This document shows, one piece after another, positions 50,308 to 61,255 of a stretch of 64,000 bases of DNA. Origin of the DNA: Methylotenera sp. L2L1. GTDB taxonomy: Bacteria > Pseudomonadota > Gammaproteobacteria > Burkholderiales > Methylophilaceae. The stretch spans positions 1,736,001 to 1,800,000 of the forward strand of contig NZ_JQMG01000001.1 in the NCBI RefSeq assembly GCF_000744605.1, read 5' to 3'. Both the position numbers and the translations under genes were made by a program. The first letter of the stretch is position 1. Each line of letters opens with the position of its first letter. The notes under the pieces were generated by a model that was given only the letters and a program-made list of their open reading frames with translations, had not been told where the DNA came from and made no database searches.

Positions 50308-51966
50308 TTAGTCTGGTTTAAGCGCTTTAGTGTAATTAATCAAACCGTTGGTAGAGCTATCGTAATTACCTACCACTTCATCGTTGGTGAGTTGTGGCAA
50401 AATTTGCTGTGCAATTTGCTTGCCATATTCAACACCCCATTGATCGTAGCTGTTGATATCCCAAATAATGCCTTGTACGAAGATTTTATGTTCGTATAGT
50501 GCGATTAATTTACCCAAGGTGTTTGGCGTTAACTTGTCAAACAAGATTGAGGTGGTCGGGCGATTACCTTCAAATGTTTTGTGCGGTAATAACTGCTCTA
50601 GCGCTTCACCTGATAGACCTTGTTTCTCTAGCTCAGCACGTGCCTGCTCGGTTGTTTTTCCTAACATCAGTGATTGCGTCTGTGCCAGGAAGTTTGCCAA
50701 CAGTATTTTGTGATGCGCATAACCATTACTACTTACTTTGTAGTGGCTATGTACCGGAATCAAGAAGTCAGCAGGTACAATTTGTGTTCCTTGATGTATT
50801 AACTGATAGAACGCATGCTGTCCATTGGTACCAGCTTCACCCCAAACCACTGGGCCAGTTTTGTAAGATACGCGACTACCATCACGGCAAATAAACTTAC
50901 CATTACTTTCCATATCCGCTTGTTGCAAATATGCTGGAAAGCGAGATAAACCTTGATCGTAGGGTAAAATCGCTTGTGAATCCACATGGAAAAAGTTGTT
51001 ATACCAAACACCAACTAAGGCCATGATCACTGGCATGTTTTGCTCTAATGGGGCATTTTTAAAATGCTCATCCATTTCAAAAGCACCGGTGAGTAGGTCT
51101 TCAAAATTATCCATGCCTACGTATAGCGCGATTGATAAACCAATGGCAGACCATAGTGAGTAGCGCCCGCCAACCCAATCCCAGAATGCAAACATATTAG
51201 CAGTGTCGATACCGAAATCTTGCACTGCTTTTGCGTTGGTGGAAAGGGCTACAAAGTGTTTAGGCACATGTGCTTCATCTTTTGCAGCTTTTAAAAACCA
51301 TGCACGCGCAGAATGTGCATTGGTCATGGTTTCTTGAGTGGTGAATGTTTTAGATGCAACGATGAAAAGCGTCGTTTCTGGGTTGCAAACATTCAGTGCG
51401 CGCATTAGATGTGCGCCATCAATGTTAGACACAAAGTGTACTTTTAGCTCAGGGCTTGCATATGGTTCTAATGCGTCGCATACCATAACCGGGCCGAGGT
51501 CAGAGCCACCAATACCAATATTCACAATATCTGTAATGCGTTTACCTGTGTAGCCTAACCAAGTGCCATTGCGTACTTTGTCTGAGAATTCGCGCATTTG
51601 GGCTAGTACAGCGTTTACATCAGGCATCACATCATGGCCATCTACCATCACTGGGGTATTGGCACGATTACGTAGGGCAGTGTGTAATACCGCTCTATTT
51701 TCGGTGATATTGATTTTTTCACCGGCAAACATTTTATCGCGCCATTCTTCAACATTGGCTTCGCGCGCCATTTGGAACAGTAATGGCAATGATTCGTCCG
51801 TAATGCGGTGTTTTGAATAATCGAGCAGTATGTCAGAAAATTTAAGGCTATATTTACTAAAGCGATCCGCGTCATTGGCGAATATATCGCGCATATGGAG
51901 TGATGCTATTTTCTCTTGATGTTGACAAAGTAGTTGCCATACAGGGTGTTTGTTAAGTCTAGCCAT
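50308..51966 (-). CDS. pgi: Glucose-6-phosphate isomerase
   Basis: 552 residues, the large PGI class. Interconverts glucose-6-phosphate and fructose-6-phosphate. Motifs: [19 protein letters not shown], the signature [19 protein letters not shown], the catalytic glutamate in [10 protein letters not shown] and the C-terminal signature segment [21 protein letters not shown] (in pieces) with the catalytic lysine. It is 27 bp downstream of glgB, so the two form a leftward operon. In methylotrophs of the RuMP type this enzyme links fructose-6-phosphate from formaldehyde fixation with glycogen. Confidence 0.97.
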   Translation of the reverse strand: MARLNKHPVWQLLCQHQEKIASLHMRDIFANDADRFSKYSLKFSDILLDYSKHRITDESLPLLFQMAREANVEEWRDKMFAGEKINITENRAVLHTALRNRANTPVMVDGHDVMPDVNAVLAQMREFSDKVRNGTWLGYTGKRITDIVNIGIGGSDLGPVMVCDALEPYASPELKVHFVSNIDGAHLMRALNVCNPETTLFIVASKTFTTQETMTNAHSARAWFLKAAKDEAHVPKHFVALSTNAKAVQDFGIDTANMFAFWDWVGGRYSLWSAIGLSIALYVGMDNFEDLLTGAFEMDEHFKNAPLEQNMPVIMALVGVWYNNFFHVDSQAILPYDQGLSRFPAYLQQADMESNGKFICRDGSRVSYKTGPVVWGEAGTNGQHAFYQLIHQGTQIVPADFLIPVHSHYKVSSNGYAHHKILLANFLAQTQSLMLGKTTEQARAELEKQGLSGEALEQLLPHKTFEGNRPTTSILFDKLTPNTLGKLIALYEHKIFVQGIIWDINSYDQWGVEYGKQIAQQILPQLTNDEVVGNYDSSTNGLINYTKALKPD

Positions 51967-51993
51967 TTATTTTAGTACTTTATTTTCAATAGG

Positions 51994-54216
51994 TTATTGT
52001 ATTTTTAAAACGATACCAGCTAAAGGTGGCAGGGTGATGACAAGTGATTGACCATGATGCATCCAAGGTATGTTTTCTGTATGCATACCTGTGCCATTCC
52101 CCTTATTACTACCGCCATAGCAACTTGCATCACTGTTAAATATTTCTGAGTAACTACCAGCTTGAGGAACACCAATACGGTATTCATTACGTAACACAGG
52201 CGTAAAATTCAGCACTATTATAACAAAACTATTGTCTAATCCACGCCTTACGTAACTGATAATTGATTGTTCTGTATCGTGGCAGTCAATCCAATCAAAA
52301 CCGTGTGCTTCAAAGTCTAGCGTGTGTAACGCGTTTACTTCTTTATAGAGACGGTTCAGGTCTGTATGTAGTTGTTGAATACCTTGGTGCCATTGACTGC
52401 CTGCGTAGCTGTCATTGAGCAGATGCCAGTCTAAGCTGCTGTTGACGTTCCATTCACGACCTTGTCCAAACTCATTACCCATAAAGTTGAGTTTTTTACC
52501 CGGTGTGGTCATTTGGTAAGTCGTTAATAAACGTAGATTTGCGAATTTTTGCCAAGAGTCACCTGGCATTTTGTCTAATAACGATTTTTTACCATGGACG
52601 ACTTCATCGTGTGAGAACGGCAATACAAAATTCTCAGAGTAGGCGTAAAGCTGACCGAAAGTCAGTTTGTCATGGTAGTAGCGCCTATGTACAGGGTCGT
52701 TTTCGATATATGACAATGTGTCATTCATCCAGCCCATATTCCACTTCATGCTGAAACCAAGCCCGCCTAGATAGACAGGGCGAGATACCATCGGCCATGC
52801 AGTTGACTCTTCTGCAATGGTTAGCACCCCTGCAAAATCTTCCCCGACCATAATGTTCAGTTGTTTTAAGAAATCAATCACATCCAGATTTTCTCTGCCA
52901 CCAAATTTGTTTGGCAGCCATTCACCTGGGTTGCGTGAGTAATCAAGGTAGAGCATGGAGGCTACCGCATCTACACGTAAGCCATCGATGTGGAATTCTT
53001 GAAGCCAAAAATAAGCATTGCTAATTAAGAAGTTACGGACTTCATTGCGGCCGTAATTGAAAATATAAGTGCCCCAATCTTGGTGTTCACCTAGGCGTGG
53101 GTCTTCGTGCTCGTACAGTGCGGTGCCATCAAAGCGCGCTAGTGCCCAATCATCTTTAGGAAAATGCCCCGGTACCCAGTCTAATATCACACCGATATTG
53201 GCTTGGTGGAACGCATCGATTAAAAAACGCAAATCATCGGGTGAACCGAATCGGTTAGTGACACCAAAGTAACCGGTGGTTTGATAACCCCACGATTCAT
53301 TGAGTGGGTGTTCTGAAATGGGTAGTAGCTCAACGTGCGTATAGCCCATTGTCGCTACGTGCGGCACTAGCGTTTTCGCTAACTCTCGGTAAGTTAAGAA
53401 ATGCCCTTTGTCGTTGCGTTGCCATGAGCCTAGGTGAACTTCGTAGCAGTTGAATGGTGCATGCAGCCAGTCACGTTTTTTGCGTGACGCTAACCACTCT
53501 TTGTCTTCCCATTGGTGGTTGCTGGTGCTGATTTTTGTAGCTGTGCCTGGGCGCGGCTCGAACTCAAAGCCATAGGGGTCTGTTTTAACTAAAATGTTGC
53601 CTGTGTGGCGATTTCTGATTTCAAATTTATAAGTGTCATTTGTTGTTAAGTTTGGGATGAATATATCCCAAACGCCGCTAGAGCCATGTGTGCGCATCGA
53701 ATGAATGCGACCATCCCAATTGTTGAAGCTACCAATGACGCTTACACGCTCAGCATTAGGTGCCCAAACGGCAAAACGGACTCCAGCGACATTATCTTGC
53801 GTGATGCATTGTGCACCCAGCGTTTTGTATGCAAGTTTTAGGCGGCCTTCACCAAATAGATAAAGCTCATCTTGTGTGATGCTAGAGCTAAAACTATAGG
53901 GGTCATGGGTTTCGTATGTTTGGTCGCCAGTTGTAATTTGAAGCAGGCATGGTGCGGTAAAAGCAGTTTCGCATGAATATTCAAATAAGCCATCTTGGTG
54001 CGTTTTATCTAAATCTACCCATGATTTGCCAACTTTTAATTTAACGCTAGTGGCATATGGCAAAAAAGCACGGTAAGCATAAAGCTGATGGTTATCAATA
54101 TGGACTGCGTGTTGCCCTAAAAAGCTGAAAGGGTCGTGATGACGCGCTTCTAAAATACGGTGAAGGGCATTCGCGTGAGCTTTAGACGATGCCTGAATTG
54201 ATTTAGATTTTACCAA
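51994..54216 (-). CDS. glgB: 1,4-alpha-glucan branching enzyme (GH13)
   Basis: 740 residues, TTG start with GGGAAG upstream. N-terminal N1 module, CBM48 (FAVWAPNAERVSVIGSFNNWDGRIHSM, in pieces), and the GH13 catalytic barrel: VILDWVPGHFPKDDW, GLRVDAVASMLYLDYSR with the nucleophile aspartate, the acid/base glutamate in LTIAEESTAWP, and LPFSHDEVVHGKKS with the transition-state aspartate. It introduces alpha-1,6 branches into glycogen. Divergent from glgC over a 180-bp gap that probably holds promoters for both. Confidence 0.97.
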   Translation of the reverse strand: MVKSKSIQASSKAHANALHRILEARHHDPFSFLGQHAVHIDNHQLYAYRAFLPYATSVKLKVGKSWVDLDKTHQDGLFEYSCETAFTAPCLLQITTGDQTYETHDPYSFSSSITQDELYLFGEGRLKLAYKTLGAQCITQDNVAGVRFAVWAPNAERVSVIGSFNNWDGRIHSMRTHGSSGVWDIFIPNLTTNDTYKFEIRNRHTGNILVKTDPYGFEFEPRPGTATKISTSNHQWEDKEWLASRKKRDWLHAPFNCYEVHLGSWQRNDKGHFLTYRELAKTLVPHVATMGYTHVELLPISEHPLNESWGYQTTGYFGVTNRFGSPDDLRFLIDAFHQANIGVILDWVPGHFPKDDWALARFDGTALYEHEDPRLGEHQDWGTYIFNYGRNEVRNFLISNAYFWLQEFHIDGLRVDAVASMLYLDYSRNPGEWLPNKFGGRENLDVIDFLKQLNIMVGEDFAGVLTIAEESTAWPMVSRPVYLGGLGFSMKWNMGWMNDTLSYIENDPVHRRYYHDKLTFGQLYAYSENFVLPFSHDEVVHGKKSLLDKMPGDSWQKFANLRLLTTYQMTTPGKKLNFMGNEFGQGREWNVNSSLDWHLLNDSYAGSQWHQGIQQLHTDLNRLYKEVNALHTLDFEAHGFDWIDCHDTEQSIISYVRRGLDNSFVIIVLNFTPVLRNEYRIGVPQAGSYSEIFNSDASCYGGSNKGNGTGMHTENIPWMHHGQSLVITLPPLAGIVLKIQ

Positions 54217-54396
54217 AATATCACTTCCCTAATAATTTTAAGGTTTTTAGCTTTTATTTCTATTTTTTGCACTATATTTAGCTAGATTATAGTGCTTTAA
54301 GCTGATTATAATGTAAACGAAAGCAGTCGTACGTAAAATAAGCTAGAGAGCCCAGCTGGCGCAAATTAAGTAACTAACAAACTTCAGGAGGGCATC

Positions 54397-55689
54397 ATGT
54401 CGCAAACCCGACAAGCGGACCAAAATTCAGATCGTTTTATTAGTACCTTAACCAAAAACACCGTCGCGATGATTTTAGCGGGTGGTCGAGGCAGTCGTTT
54501 AAAAAGCTTAACTGATTGGCGTGCAAAGCCTGCTGTACAGTTTGGTGGAAAGTTTAGAATTATTGATTTCCCACTATCAAACTGCGTTAATTCTGGCATT
54601 CGCCGTATTAACGTAGCCACACAATATAAAGCCCAAAGCCTAATACAACACATTCAACGTGGTTGGGGTTTCTTGCGCGGCGAATTCAATGAATACGTTA
54701 ACATCATACCAGCTCAGCAGCGGATATCTGAAGAGTGGTACAAAGGGACAGCGGATGCCGTTTACCAAAATGTAGATATTTTGCGTGAGGGCGGTGCGGA
54801 ATACGTGTTGATTCTCGCTGGCGATCATATTTACAAAATGGATTACGGTAAGATGTTAGCGACGCATGTGCGTAGCAATGCTGACATGACAGTTGCATGC
54901 ATTAATGTACCGTTAGAGGACGCTAAAGGCTTTGGTGTGCTAGCGGTAGACGATACCGATAGAGTGGTGGAGTTTGCAGAGAAACCAGCTAATCCTAAAC
55001 ATATGCCTGGCGACCCAACTAAAGCTTTTGCAAGCATGGGTATTTATGTATTTAACGCAAAATTCTTGTACGAGCAACTGATTCGTGATGCAGGTGACTC
55101 TAAATCTAGCCATGATTTTGGTGGTGACATTATTCCGTACATTATTAAAAAATATAAAATTCAGGCACACCGATTTACTGATAGTTGTGTAGGCGCACAA
55201 AACGGCAATTACTATTGGCGTGATGTTGGTACGATTGATGCTTATTGGGAAGCTAATATGGAGTTAACGAAAGTGATTCCTGAGCTTAATTTATACGATA
55301 GAGAGTGGCCGATCTGGACTTATCAAGAGCAGTTGCCACCTGCTAAGTTTGTATTTAGAGATGAGGGACGTACCGGTAAAGCGACAGACTCTCTTGTTTC
55401 AGGTGGTTGTTTGATTAGTGGCTCGTGCATTACCAACACTGTGCTGTTTTCAGATGTACGTGTACATAGTTACGCCAATATTGATGGGTCTGTGATTTTG
55501 CCTAAGGCAACGATTAACCGGCATGTTGTGCTGAAAAATGTCGTTGTGGATAGAGGTTGTGTGATTCCTGAAGGAATGGAGATTGGTGTTAATCTGGCAT
55601 TAGACGCAGAGCGTTTTTATGTGTCAGAAAAAGGCATCGTGTTAGTGACTCCTGATATGTTGGGTCAAGATCTATATCGTGTGGTATAA
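54397..55689 (+). CDS. glgC: Glucose-1-phosphate adenylyltransferase (ADP-glucose pyrophosphorylase)
   Basis: 430 residues. Makes ADP-glucose, the committed step of glycogen synthesis. The nucleotide site [35 protein letters not shown] (in pieces), the catalytic lysine/arginine region, [13 protein letters not shown], the sugar site [10 protein letters not shown], and the C-terminal left-handed helix domain are all present. AGGAGGG lies 6 nt before the ATG. It leads the rightward arm of the glucan block: glgC-GH57-malQ-glk. Allosteric control by glycolytic intermediates is expected from the family. Confidence 0.97.
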   Translation: MSQTRQADQNSDRFISTLTKNTVAMILAGGRGSRLKSLTDWRAKPAVQFGGKFRIIDFPLSNCVNSGIRRINVATQYKAQSLIQHIQRGWGFLRGEFNEYVNIIPAQQRISEEWYKGTADAVYQNVDILREGGAEYVLILAGDHIYKMDYGKMLATHVRSNADMTVACINVPLEDAKGFGVLAVDDTDRVVEFAEKPANPKHMPGDPTKAFASMGIYVFNAKFLYEQLIRDAGDSKSSHDFGGDIIPYIIKKYKIQAHRFTDSCVGAQNGNYYWRDVGTIDAYWEANMELTKVIPELNLYDREWPIWTYQEQLPPAKFVFRDEGRTGKATDSLVSGGCLISGSCITNTVLFSDVRVHSYANIDGSVILPKATINRHVVLKNVVVDRGCVIPEGMEIGVNLALDAERFYVSEKGIVLVTPDMLGQDLYRVV

Positions 55690-55830
55690 AAGATTTATTG
55701 TGTATGTGTCTTGTTATTCATGCATCTAAGAAGATGGCGTTTGTTTATATTGGTTAAATTCTCTAATCATGCGCTGTCTTCATTGACGTATTTGTTGTTT
55801 TAATTTTAATCGTTTAAGGTTTCTGCTGAA

Positions 55831-57564
55831 GTGAATACTGCTCGTCCAAAGTTATTTCTCAATCTCTACTGGCATATGCATCAGCCAGACTACCGAGATT
55901 TGGCAACCAATGAATATGTCCTGCCATGGACATATTTGCATGCTATTAAAGATTACAGTGACATGGCATATCACCTTGAGGTCAATCCTAAAGCACGTGT
56001 TAGTTTTAACTTTGTGCCTATTTTGTTAGAGCAATTGGATGATTATGCTCAGCAATTTAAAGAAAACACGATTCGCGATCCATTACTTGCTTTGTTAGCC
56101 AAAGAAAATCTTGCTGACATTAGCAATAATGAATGCGATTTGATTGTGCAGAGTTGCTTTAAAAGCCATCACGAAAAAATGCTGAGTCCGTTTCCGCATT
56201 ACCAGCGCTTGTTGCAAATGTATCAGTTGGTAGAGCCGATGATGACCAATAATCAATTTCATTATCTGTCTGGCCAATATAAGGCAGATTTACTGGTTTG
56301 GTATCACTTGGCTTGGTGCGGTGAGAGCTTACGTCTCACGAGTCCAGTCGTGCAGGCACTGATGGCTAAAGGTGTATTGTTTACGCACGAAGAGCGGCTG
56401 CAATTATTTGAGGTCATTGCAGAAACTATCTCTGGTTTGATACCACGTTATAAAGCATTGATGCAAAGTGGACAAATCGAGATTTCTACCACACCGTATT
56501 ACCACCCAATCCTACCTTTGCTGCTAGATTTTAAATCTACATTAGACGCAATGCCCAATGCGCCATTACCTGAGAGTAAGCAGTATGCTGGTGGGCAAAG
56601 CCGATCTGTTGCACATATTATGTCTGCTAAAAAGGCGCATGAGCACTATTTTGGTGCTAGCCCACGCGGTATGTGGCCTGCTGAAGGGGCTGTTTCTCAT
56701 GCTGCACTTTCTTTAATGGCCGAGCATCATTTAGATTGGGCTGCTACTGGGCAAGGTGTGCTGGCCAATAGTTTATTGAAGTCGCAATTAAGTGCAGATA
56801 ATAAACATGATTACTTATATCAACCTTACCGCGTGACTAATGGTCAGAGTGATATTTTATGTTTCTTCAGGGATGACCAGCTGTCAGACAAAATCGGTTT
56901 TGAATACGCAAAAATGCATTCAAATGACGCTGTGAATGATTTTGTTCAGACCCTAGAACATATTCAAATCGGTAATCACGGCAGTACATCGAAGATAGTC
57001 AGTGTGATTTTAGATGGTGAAAATGCTTGGGAGTACTTTCCATATAATGGTTTTTATTTCCTCAATGAGTTGTATGCGGCGTTGGCAAATCATCCTGACA
57101 TTGAAATGACAACTTTTAGTGATATCGTTGATATGTATCAAGCCAATAATGCGATTGATGAGGGATTATCCGCACAGGTCTTGCCACAGATTGCAGCGGG
57201 TAGCTGGGTCTACGGTACTTTTAGCACTTGGATAGGTAGTAAAGATAAGAATTTGGCTTGGGATTTACTGTGTGCAGCTAAGAAAACGTATGACAAAGTG
57301 TTGGCCAGAAATGCCTTAAATAAACCGCAGTTAGAGGCTGTTGAACGCCAGTTGGCTATTTGTGAAGGTTCTGATTGGTTCTGGTGGTTTGGGGATTACA
57401 ACTCATCCGACAGTGTTGCCAGTTTTGATCAACTTTACCGTCGCAATTTAATAAATTTATACACACTGCTTGGCGAACCAATACCAGATGCCCTGCATCA
57501 TAAGATAAGCGCCGGCGGTGGTAATGCAGATAACGCAGGCACAATGAGACGTGGACAGGAATGA
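55831..57564 (+). CDS. GH57-family alpha-glucan hydrolase/transferase
   Basis: 577 residues from GTG 55831. Glycoside hydrolase family 57: region 1 NLYWHMHQPDYRD, region with EISTTPYYHPILPLL, the nucleophile glutamate in RGMWPAEGAVSH, and the acid/base aspartate in VILDGENAWEYFPYNG, all in family order. GH57 includes alpha-amylases, 4-alpha-glucanotransferases and branching enzymes; the second GH13 branching enzyme next door makes an amylase-like or debranching role more likely. No signal peptide, so cytoplasmic and acting on glycogen or maltodextrin. malQ follows after 47 bp. Confidence 0.88.
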   Translation: MNTARPKLFLNLYWHMHQPDYRDLATNEYVLPWTYLHAIKDYSDMAYHLEVNPKARVSFNFVPILLEQLDDYAQQFKENTIRDPLLALLAKENLADISNNECDLIVQSCFKSHHEKMLSPFPHYQRLLQMYQLVEPMMTNNQFHYLSGQYKADLLVWYHLAWCGESLRLTSPVVQALMAKGVLFTHEERLQLFEVIAETISGLIPRYKALMQSGQIEISTTPYYHPILPLLLDFKSTLDAMPNAPLPESKQYAGGQSRSVAHIMSAKKAHEHYFGASPRGMWPAEGAVSHAALSLMAEHHLDWAATGQGVLANSLLKSQLSADNKHDYLYQPYRVTNGQSDILCFFRDDQLSDKIGFEYAKMHSNDAVNDFVQTLEHIQIGNHGSTSKIVSVILDGENAWEYFPYNGFYFLNELYAALANHPDIEMTTFSDIVDMYQANNAIDEGLSAQVLPQIAAGSWVYGTFSTWIGSKDKNLAWDLLCAAKKTYDKVLARNALNKPQLEAVERQLAICEGSDWFWWFGDYNSSDSVASFDQLYRRNLINLYTLLGEPIPDALHHKISAGGGNADNAGTMRRGQE

Positions 57565-57611
57565 TTAACACTGTTTAAGTTTCAATGCCCTTAATAATTA
57601 AGTAGGTATTT

Positions 57612-59114
57612 ATGACGTTACAGACTCAAGCATCACTTTTAAATCAGCGCCAAGCCGGTGTGTTATTACATATTAGTTCTTTACCAAGCGCTTTTTATAC
57701 GGGTGATTTAGGCGTTGAGTCTTATCGGTTTATTGATTTTTTACATGAAATAGGCGCTGGTGTTTGGCAAACCTTGCCGATTAATATGCCCCATGCAGAT
57801 AACTCACCTTATCAATGCCTATCTGCGCATGCGGGCAATCCAGATTTTATTAGTTTGGAATCACTACAGTCTCAAGGGCTGCTGACAAAAGAAGATTGCG
57901 CGGGTTTAATTACCAGTAAATTAGCGTTACTCGACAAGGCCTACCTTAACTTCAGTCAACAATCTGAAGACGTGCCAGAACACAAAAAATTTCATCAAGC
58001 GTTTGCGCGGTTTTGTAAAAAACAGGCGAGTTGGTTAGATGATTTCTCATTATTTCTGGCCTTGCGACATCACTTCAACGACGCTGGCTGGAGTGATTGG
58101 CCAGAACTTTATAAGAATCGTGATCAGAAAACACTTGAACAAGCGCAAGTACAGTTAGCACATGAAATTGCAGTGGTTAAATTTGCACAGTTTGTGTTTT
58201 TTACTCAATGGCTTGCGCTGAAAAAGTATGCCACCAAGAAAAGTATTGCATTATTTGGCGATATTCCAATATTTGTAGCTTTCGACAGTGCTGATGTTTG
58301 GGCGCATTCTGATTTGTTTAAATTGAATGCGGATAAAACAGTCAGCGTAGTGGCAGGGGTACCGCCCGATTATTTCTCTGAAACAGGCCAACGTTGGGGA
58401 AACCCGCATTACAATTGGGAGGCCATGCAGCAAGATGGCTTTAGCTGGTGGGTTTCTCGCATGACAACACAAGGTGAGTTGTTCGATATTGTGCGTATCG
58501 ATCACTTTAGAGGGTTGGAAGCCGCGTGGGAGATTCCTGCAACAGAAGAAACTGCGATTAATGGTGAGTGGGTGCTGGCGCCGGGTGATGCGTTGCTAGG
58601 CGCGATCAAGCAAGCCTTGCCGGAGATTAATCTGGTTGCTGAAGACTTGGGTATCATCACGCTAGAAGTTGATGAACTGAGAAAAAAATACCATTTACCA
58701 GGCATGAAAATTCTGCAATTTGCGTTTAGCGGTGCAGGTGATAACCCATATTTACCTGAGAATATTTCAGAAAATAGTGTGGTATATACAGGTACGCATG
58801 ACAATGATACGACTTTAAGTTGGTATAACAGATTGGATGATTATCAGCGTGGAAATCTGCATGCGTATTTAGCTGCAACGCATGCCGAGGGGCATGAGCC
58901 GAAAATGCCTAATGATTTGATTGAGTTGGCCTTGGAGAGTAAGGCATTGTTAGCAATTGTTCCTATGCAGGATATCTTGCAATTAAATGGTCAACATCGC
59001 ATGAATACGCCGGGCACTGTCACAGGAAATTGGCACTGGCGATTTGGCTGGCAGCAGTTAACGCCAGCGCAAAAAGAGTCGATTCGTATTGCTATCTCTC
59101 AATCTGGGCGTTAG
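57612..59114 (+). CDS. malQ: 4-alpha-glucanotransferase (amylomaltase, GH77)
   Basis: 500 residues. Disproportionates maltodextrins, releasing glucose. GH77 motifs: GVLLHISSLPSAFYTGDLG at the N-terminus, LFGDIPIFVAFDSADVWAH, the nucleophile aspartate in VRIDHFRGLEAAWEIPA, the acid/base glutamate in LVAEDLGIIT, and YTGTHDNDTTLSWY with the third carboxylate. The compact length is that of the plant D-enzyme/bacterial short type. Its product glucose would be phosphorylated by glk, which starts 15 bp after the malQ stop. Confidence 0.95.
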   Translation: MTLQTQASLLNQRQAGVLLHISSLPSAFYTGDLGVESYRFIDFLHEIGAGVWQTLPINMPHADNSPYQCLSAHAGNPDFISLESLQSQGLLTKEDCAGLITSKLALLDKAYLNFSQQSEDVPEHKKFHQAFARFCKKQASWLDDFSLFLALRHHFNDAGWSDWPELYKNRDQKTLEQAQVQLAHEIAVVKFAQFVFFTQWLALKKYATKKSIALFGDIPIFVAFDSADVWAHSDLFKLNADKTVSVVAGVPPDYFSETGQRWGNPHYNWEAMQQDGFSWWVSRMTTQGELFDIVRIDHFRGLEAAWEIPATEETAINGEWVLAPGDALLGAIKQALPEINLVAEDLGIITLEVDELRKKYHLPGMKILQFAFSGAGDNPYLPENISENSVVYTGTHDNDTTLSWYNRLDDYQRGNLHAYLAATHAEGHEPKMPNDLIELALESKALLAIVPMQDILQLNGQHRMNTPGTVTGNWHWRFGWQQLTPAQKESIRIAISQSGR

Positions 59115-59128
59115 TAGGGATTGCGCCT

Positions 59129-60079
59129 ATGCTCATTGGAATTGATGTCGGTGGTACTAATTTACGTTTAGGTGTAGTCGATATTGCAACCTCAACTGAA
59201 TCAACCAAACCGCGCTTAATTGAAGAGATGCGATTTCAGGCAGACTTCTCTGCCTTTTGTAAGTTACATCAACATGCGCCGGCACTAGCATGGCAAAAAA
59301 TACTCTCGACGATTGCAAATGCAATCGAGGTGGTGCGGGCTAAATATCCGGAAGTATCAGCAGTGGGAATTGGCTTCCCGGGATTCATCGACCCGCATAC
59401 ACAAGTGATTTCACAGTCACCTAATTTACCAGGCTTACAGAATGTTGATTTAAGTACAGATTTGCGTGCATTAATCGAGCTGCCTGTTATCACCGAAAAT
59501 GATGCACTTGCTGCGGCCTATGGTGAGTATGTGATGCATCCATATCAAATCAATCATTTAATCTACATGGGCTTAGGCACAGGGGTTGGTGGTGGTCTGG
59601 TGCTAAATGGGCGTCCATTTCAAGGCTTGCACGGCGTTGCCATGGAAGTAGGGCATATCATCGTGCAAGAGGGTGGTAGATTGTGCGGTTGTGGCAATCT
59701 AGGTTGCATGGAGCAATATGCTTCAGCCAGTGGTGTGGTAATCAGCTACTTTGAATCGACTCAGCAACATTGTACTGCGGCTGAAATCGCCAGCCGTGCC
59801 GAGTTGGGTGATCAGGCGGCAGTTGTTGCATACGCGTTAGCAGGTAAATCATTGGCGCAAGCGTTAGCACATATCCTTAAAGTCATTGATGTGACCGATG
59901 TTGTCTTAGGTGGCGGCATGAGTGCTGCATGGCCTTTGATAGCACCTTCATTTCAACAGCAGTTAGCGCAAGATTTGATTCCAGCCTTGTGTGGCAAGGT
60001 AAAGCTACGCGTTTCTGAGATGGGAGATCAGGCTGGTATTGTTGGTGCGGCAATGTTAGCATCGCTTGCAACTAATTAA
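59129..60079 (+). CDS. glk: ROK-family glucokinase
   Basis: 316 residues from ATG 59129; the open frame extends upstream into malQ but the ATP loop IGIDVGGTNLRLGVV must be near the start. The ROK signature and zinc site are present: MEVGHIIVQEGGRLCGCGNLGCMEQYAS with the CGCGNLGC cysteines, the catalytic aspartate in ENDALAAAYGEY, and MGLGTGVGGGLVLNG. It phosphorylates glucose released by MalQ and GH57. Could accept other hexoses. Last gene of the rightward glucan operon. Confidence 0.9.
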   Translation: MLIGIDVGGTNLRLGVVDIATSTESTKPRLIEEMRFQADFSAFCKLHQHAPALAWQKILSTIANAIEVVRAKYPEVSAVGIGFPGFIDPHTQVISQSPNLPGLQNVDLSTDLRALIELPVITENDALAAAYGEYVMHPYQINHLIYMGLGTGVGGGLVLNGRPFQGLHGVAMEVGHIIVQEGGRLCGCGNLGCMEQYASASGVVISYFESTQQHCTAAEIASRAELGDQAAVVAYALAGKSLAQALAHILKVIDVTDVVLGGGMSAAWPLIAPSFQQQLAQDLIPALCGKVKLRVSEMGDQAGIVGAAMLASLATN

Positions 60080-60178
60080 AGTTACAAAGTTAGAGGCTAG
60101 CCAAGATATTTTTTATGATTGGTGCTGGTGATGCGTTGTTTAATGATGCGGCTTCGTTTATTAGTGATTTCTCAATGC

Positions 60179-61255
60179 TTATGCTAAATGACGGCTAAGT
60201 GCCCAGCGCACATGTTCTTGAACGATTTCATTTTCGTGATGCATGTGTTGTTTGAGTGCGTTGATGATTTCTGGGGTTGTTTCTGCGTTGCCTAGGCCTA
60301 CTGCAATATTTCTTAACCATTGTGTATAACCGATTCTGTAAATGGCGCTACCTGCCATTTTTAATTTGAACTCGTCTTCTGTCCAATTAAAGCAATCAAT
60401 CAGGCTCACATCATCTAAACCGTGTTTTACTGCAAAATCAGACTCTTTGGTGATTTGTGCAAATTTATTCCATGGACAATAAAGCTGGCAGTCATCGCAA
60501 CCATAAACACGGTTGCCAATTAATGGGCGATATTCTAACGGAATGCTGCTTTTGAGTTCAATGGTGAGATAGGAAATGCAACGTCTAGCGTCTACCTCAT
60601 AAGGCGCTGTAATCGCCTGTGTAGGGCATACCTCTATGCATTTGCTACAACTGCCGCAGTGGTTGCTGGCAGGTTCATCAATGGGTAATGGCAAGTTGGT
60701 AAATATCTCACCTAGAAAAAACCAGGAGCCATTGTTTTTGTCGATTAACAAGGTGTGTTTTCCGCGCCAGCCAAGACCAGCTTTTTCAGCTAAGGCAACT
60801 TCAAGCACCGGCGCGCTATCGGTGAAAACGCGGTATTCGAATTGGTTCAACTGGTAATGGTGTAATTCACTTTGAATTTTTTCACATAGTTTTTGTAATT
60901 TGTTGCGGATGACCTTATGGTAGTCACGGCCGAGTGCGTAGCGTGAAATAAACGCCTTACTACTATTTTCAAGAATCAATGTGCTATTTTCCGCTTGAGG
61001 CGGCAGGTAGTCTAGGCGTGCTGAAATAATGCGTTGGGTATTTGGGATTAATTCATCGGGGCGCGTACGTTTAACCCCATGTTTTGCCATATAATCCATA
61101 TCACCATGGAAACCTTTTTCAATCCAAGCTTGATGTTTAGATTCTGCAGTTTGCAGATTGGTATCAGTAATGCCTATTTGATTAAAGCCAAACTCAAGCC
61201 CCCATTTTTTAATTGCATGGCTCAGGTCGCTCAAGTTTTTAGTAGAATTGCTCAT
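60179..61255 (-). CDS. queG: Epoxyqueuosine reductase
   Basis: 358 residues from ATG 61255, which gives MSNSTKNLSDLSHAIKKWGLE, aligned with the start of known QueG; the open frame runs 90 bp further into tsaE. Cobalamin- and Fe-S-dependent enzyme for the last step of queuosine synthesis in tRNA. Two [4Fe-4S] motifs: CGSCSKCIEVCPTQAI and the second CDDCQLYCPWN, plus the N-terminal B12-binding domain. HEAT-like C-terminus. Its start codon overlaps that of tsaE on the other strand by two bases. Confidence 0.94.
   Translation of the reverse strand: MSNSTKNLSDLSHAIKKWGLEFGFNQIGITDTNLQTAESKHQAWIEKGFHGDMDYMAKHGVKRTRPDELIPNTQRIISARLDYLPPQAENSTLILENSSKAFISRYALGRDYHKVIRNKLQKLCEKIQSELHHYQLNQFEYRVFTDSAPVLEVALAEKAGLGWRGKHTLLIDKNNGSWFFLGEIFTNLPLPIDEPASNHCGSCSKCIEVCPTQAITAPYEVDARRCISYLTIELKSSIPLEYRPLIGNRVYGCDDCQLYCPWNKFAQITKESDFAVKHGLDDVSLIDCFNWTEDEFKLKMAGSAIYRIGYTQWLRNIAVGLGNAETTPEIINALKQHMHHENEIVQEHVRWALSRHLA

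Noticed and set aside
59030-59128. Longer glucokinase frame starting inside malQ
   Set aside because: The ATP-binding loop begins three residues after ATG 59129, as in other ROK kinases; the extension is malQ sequence in another frame.
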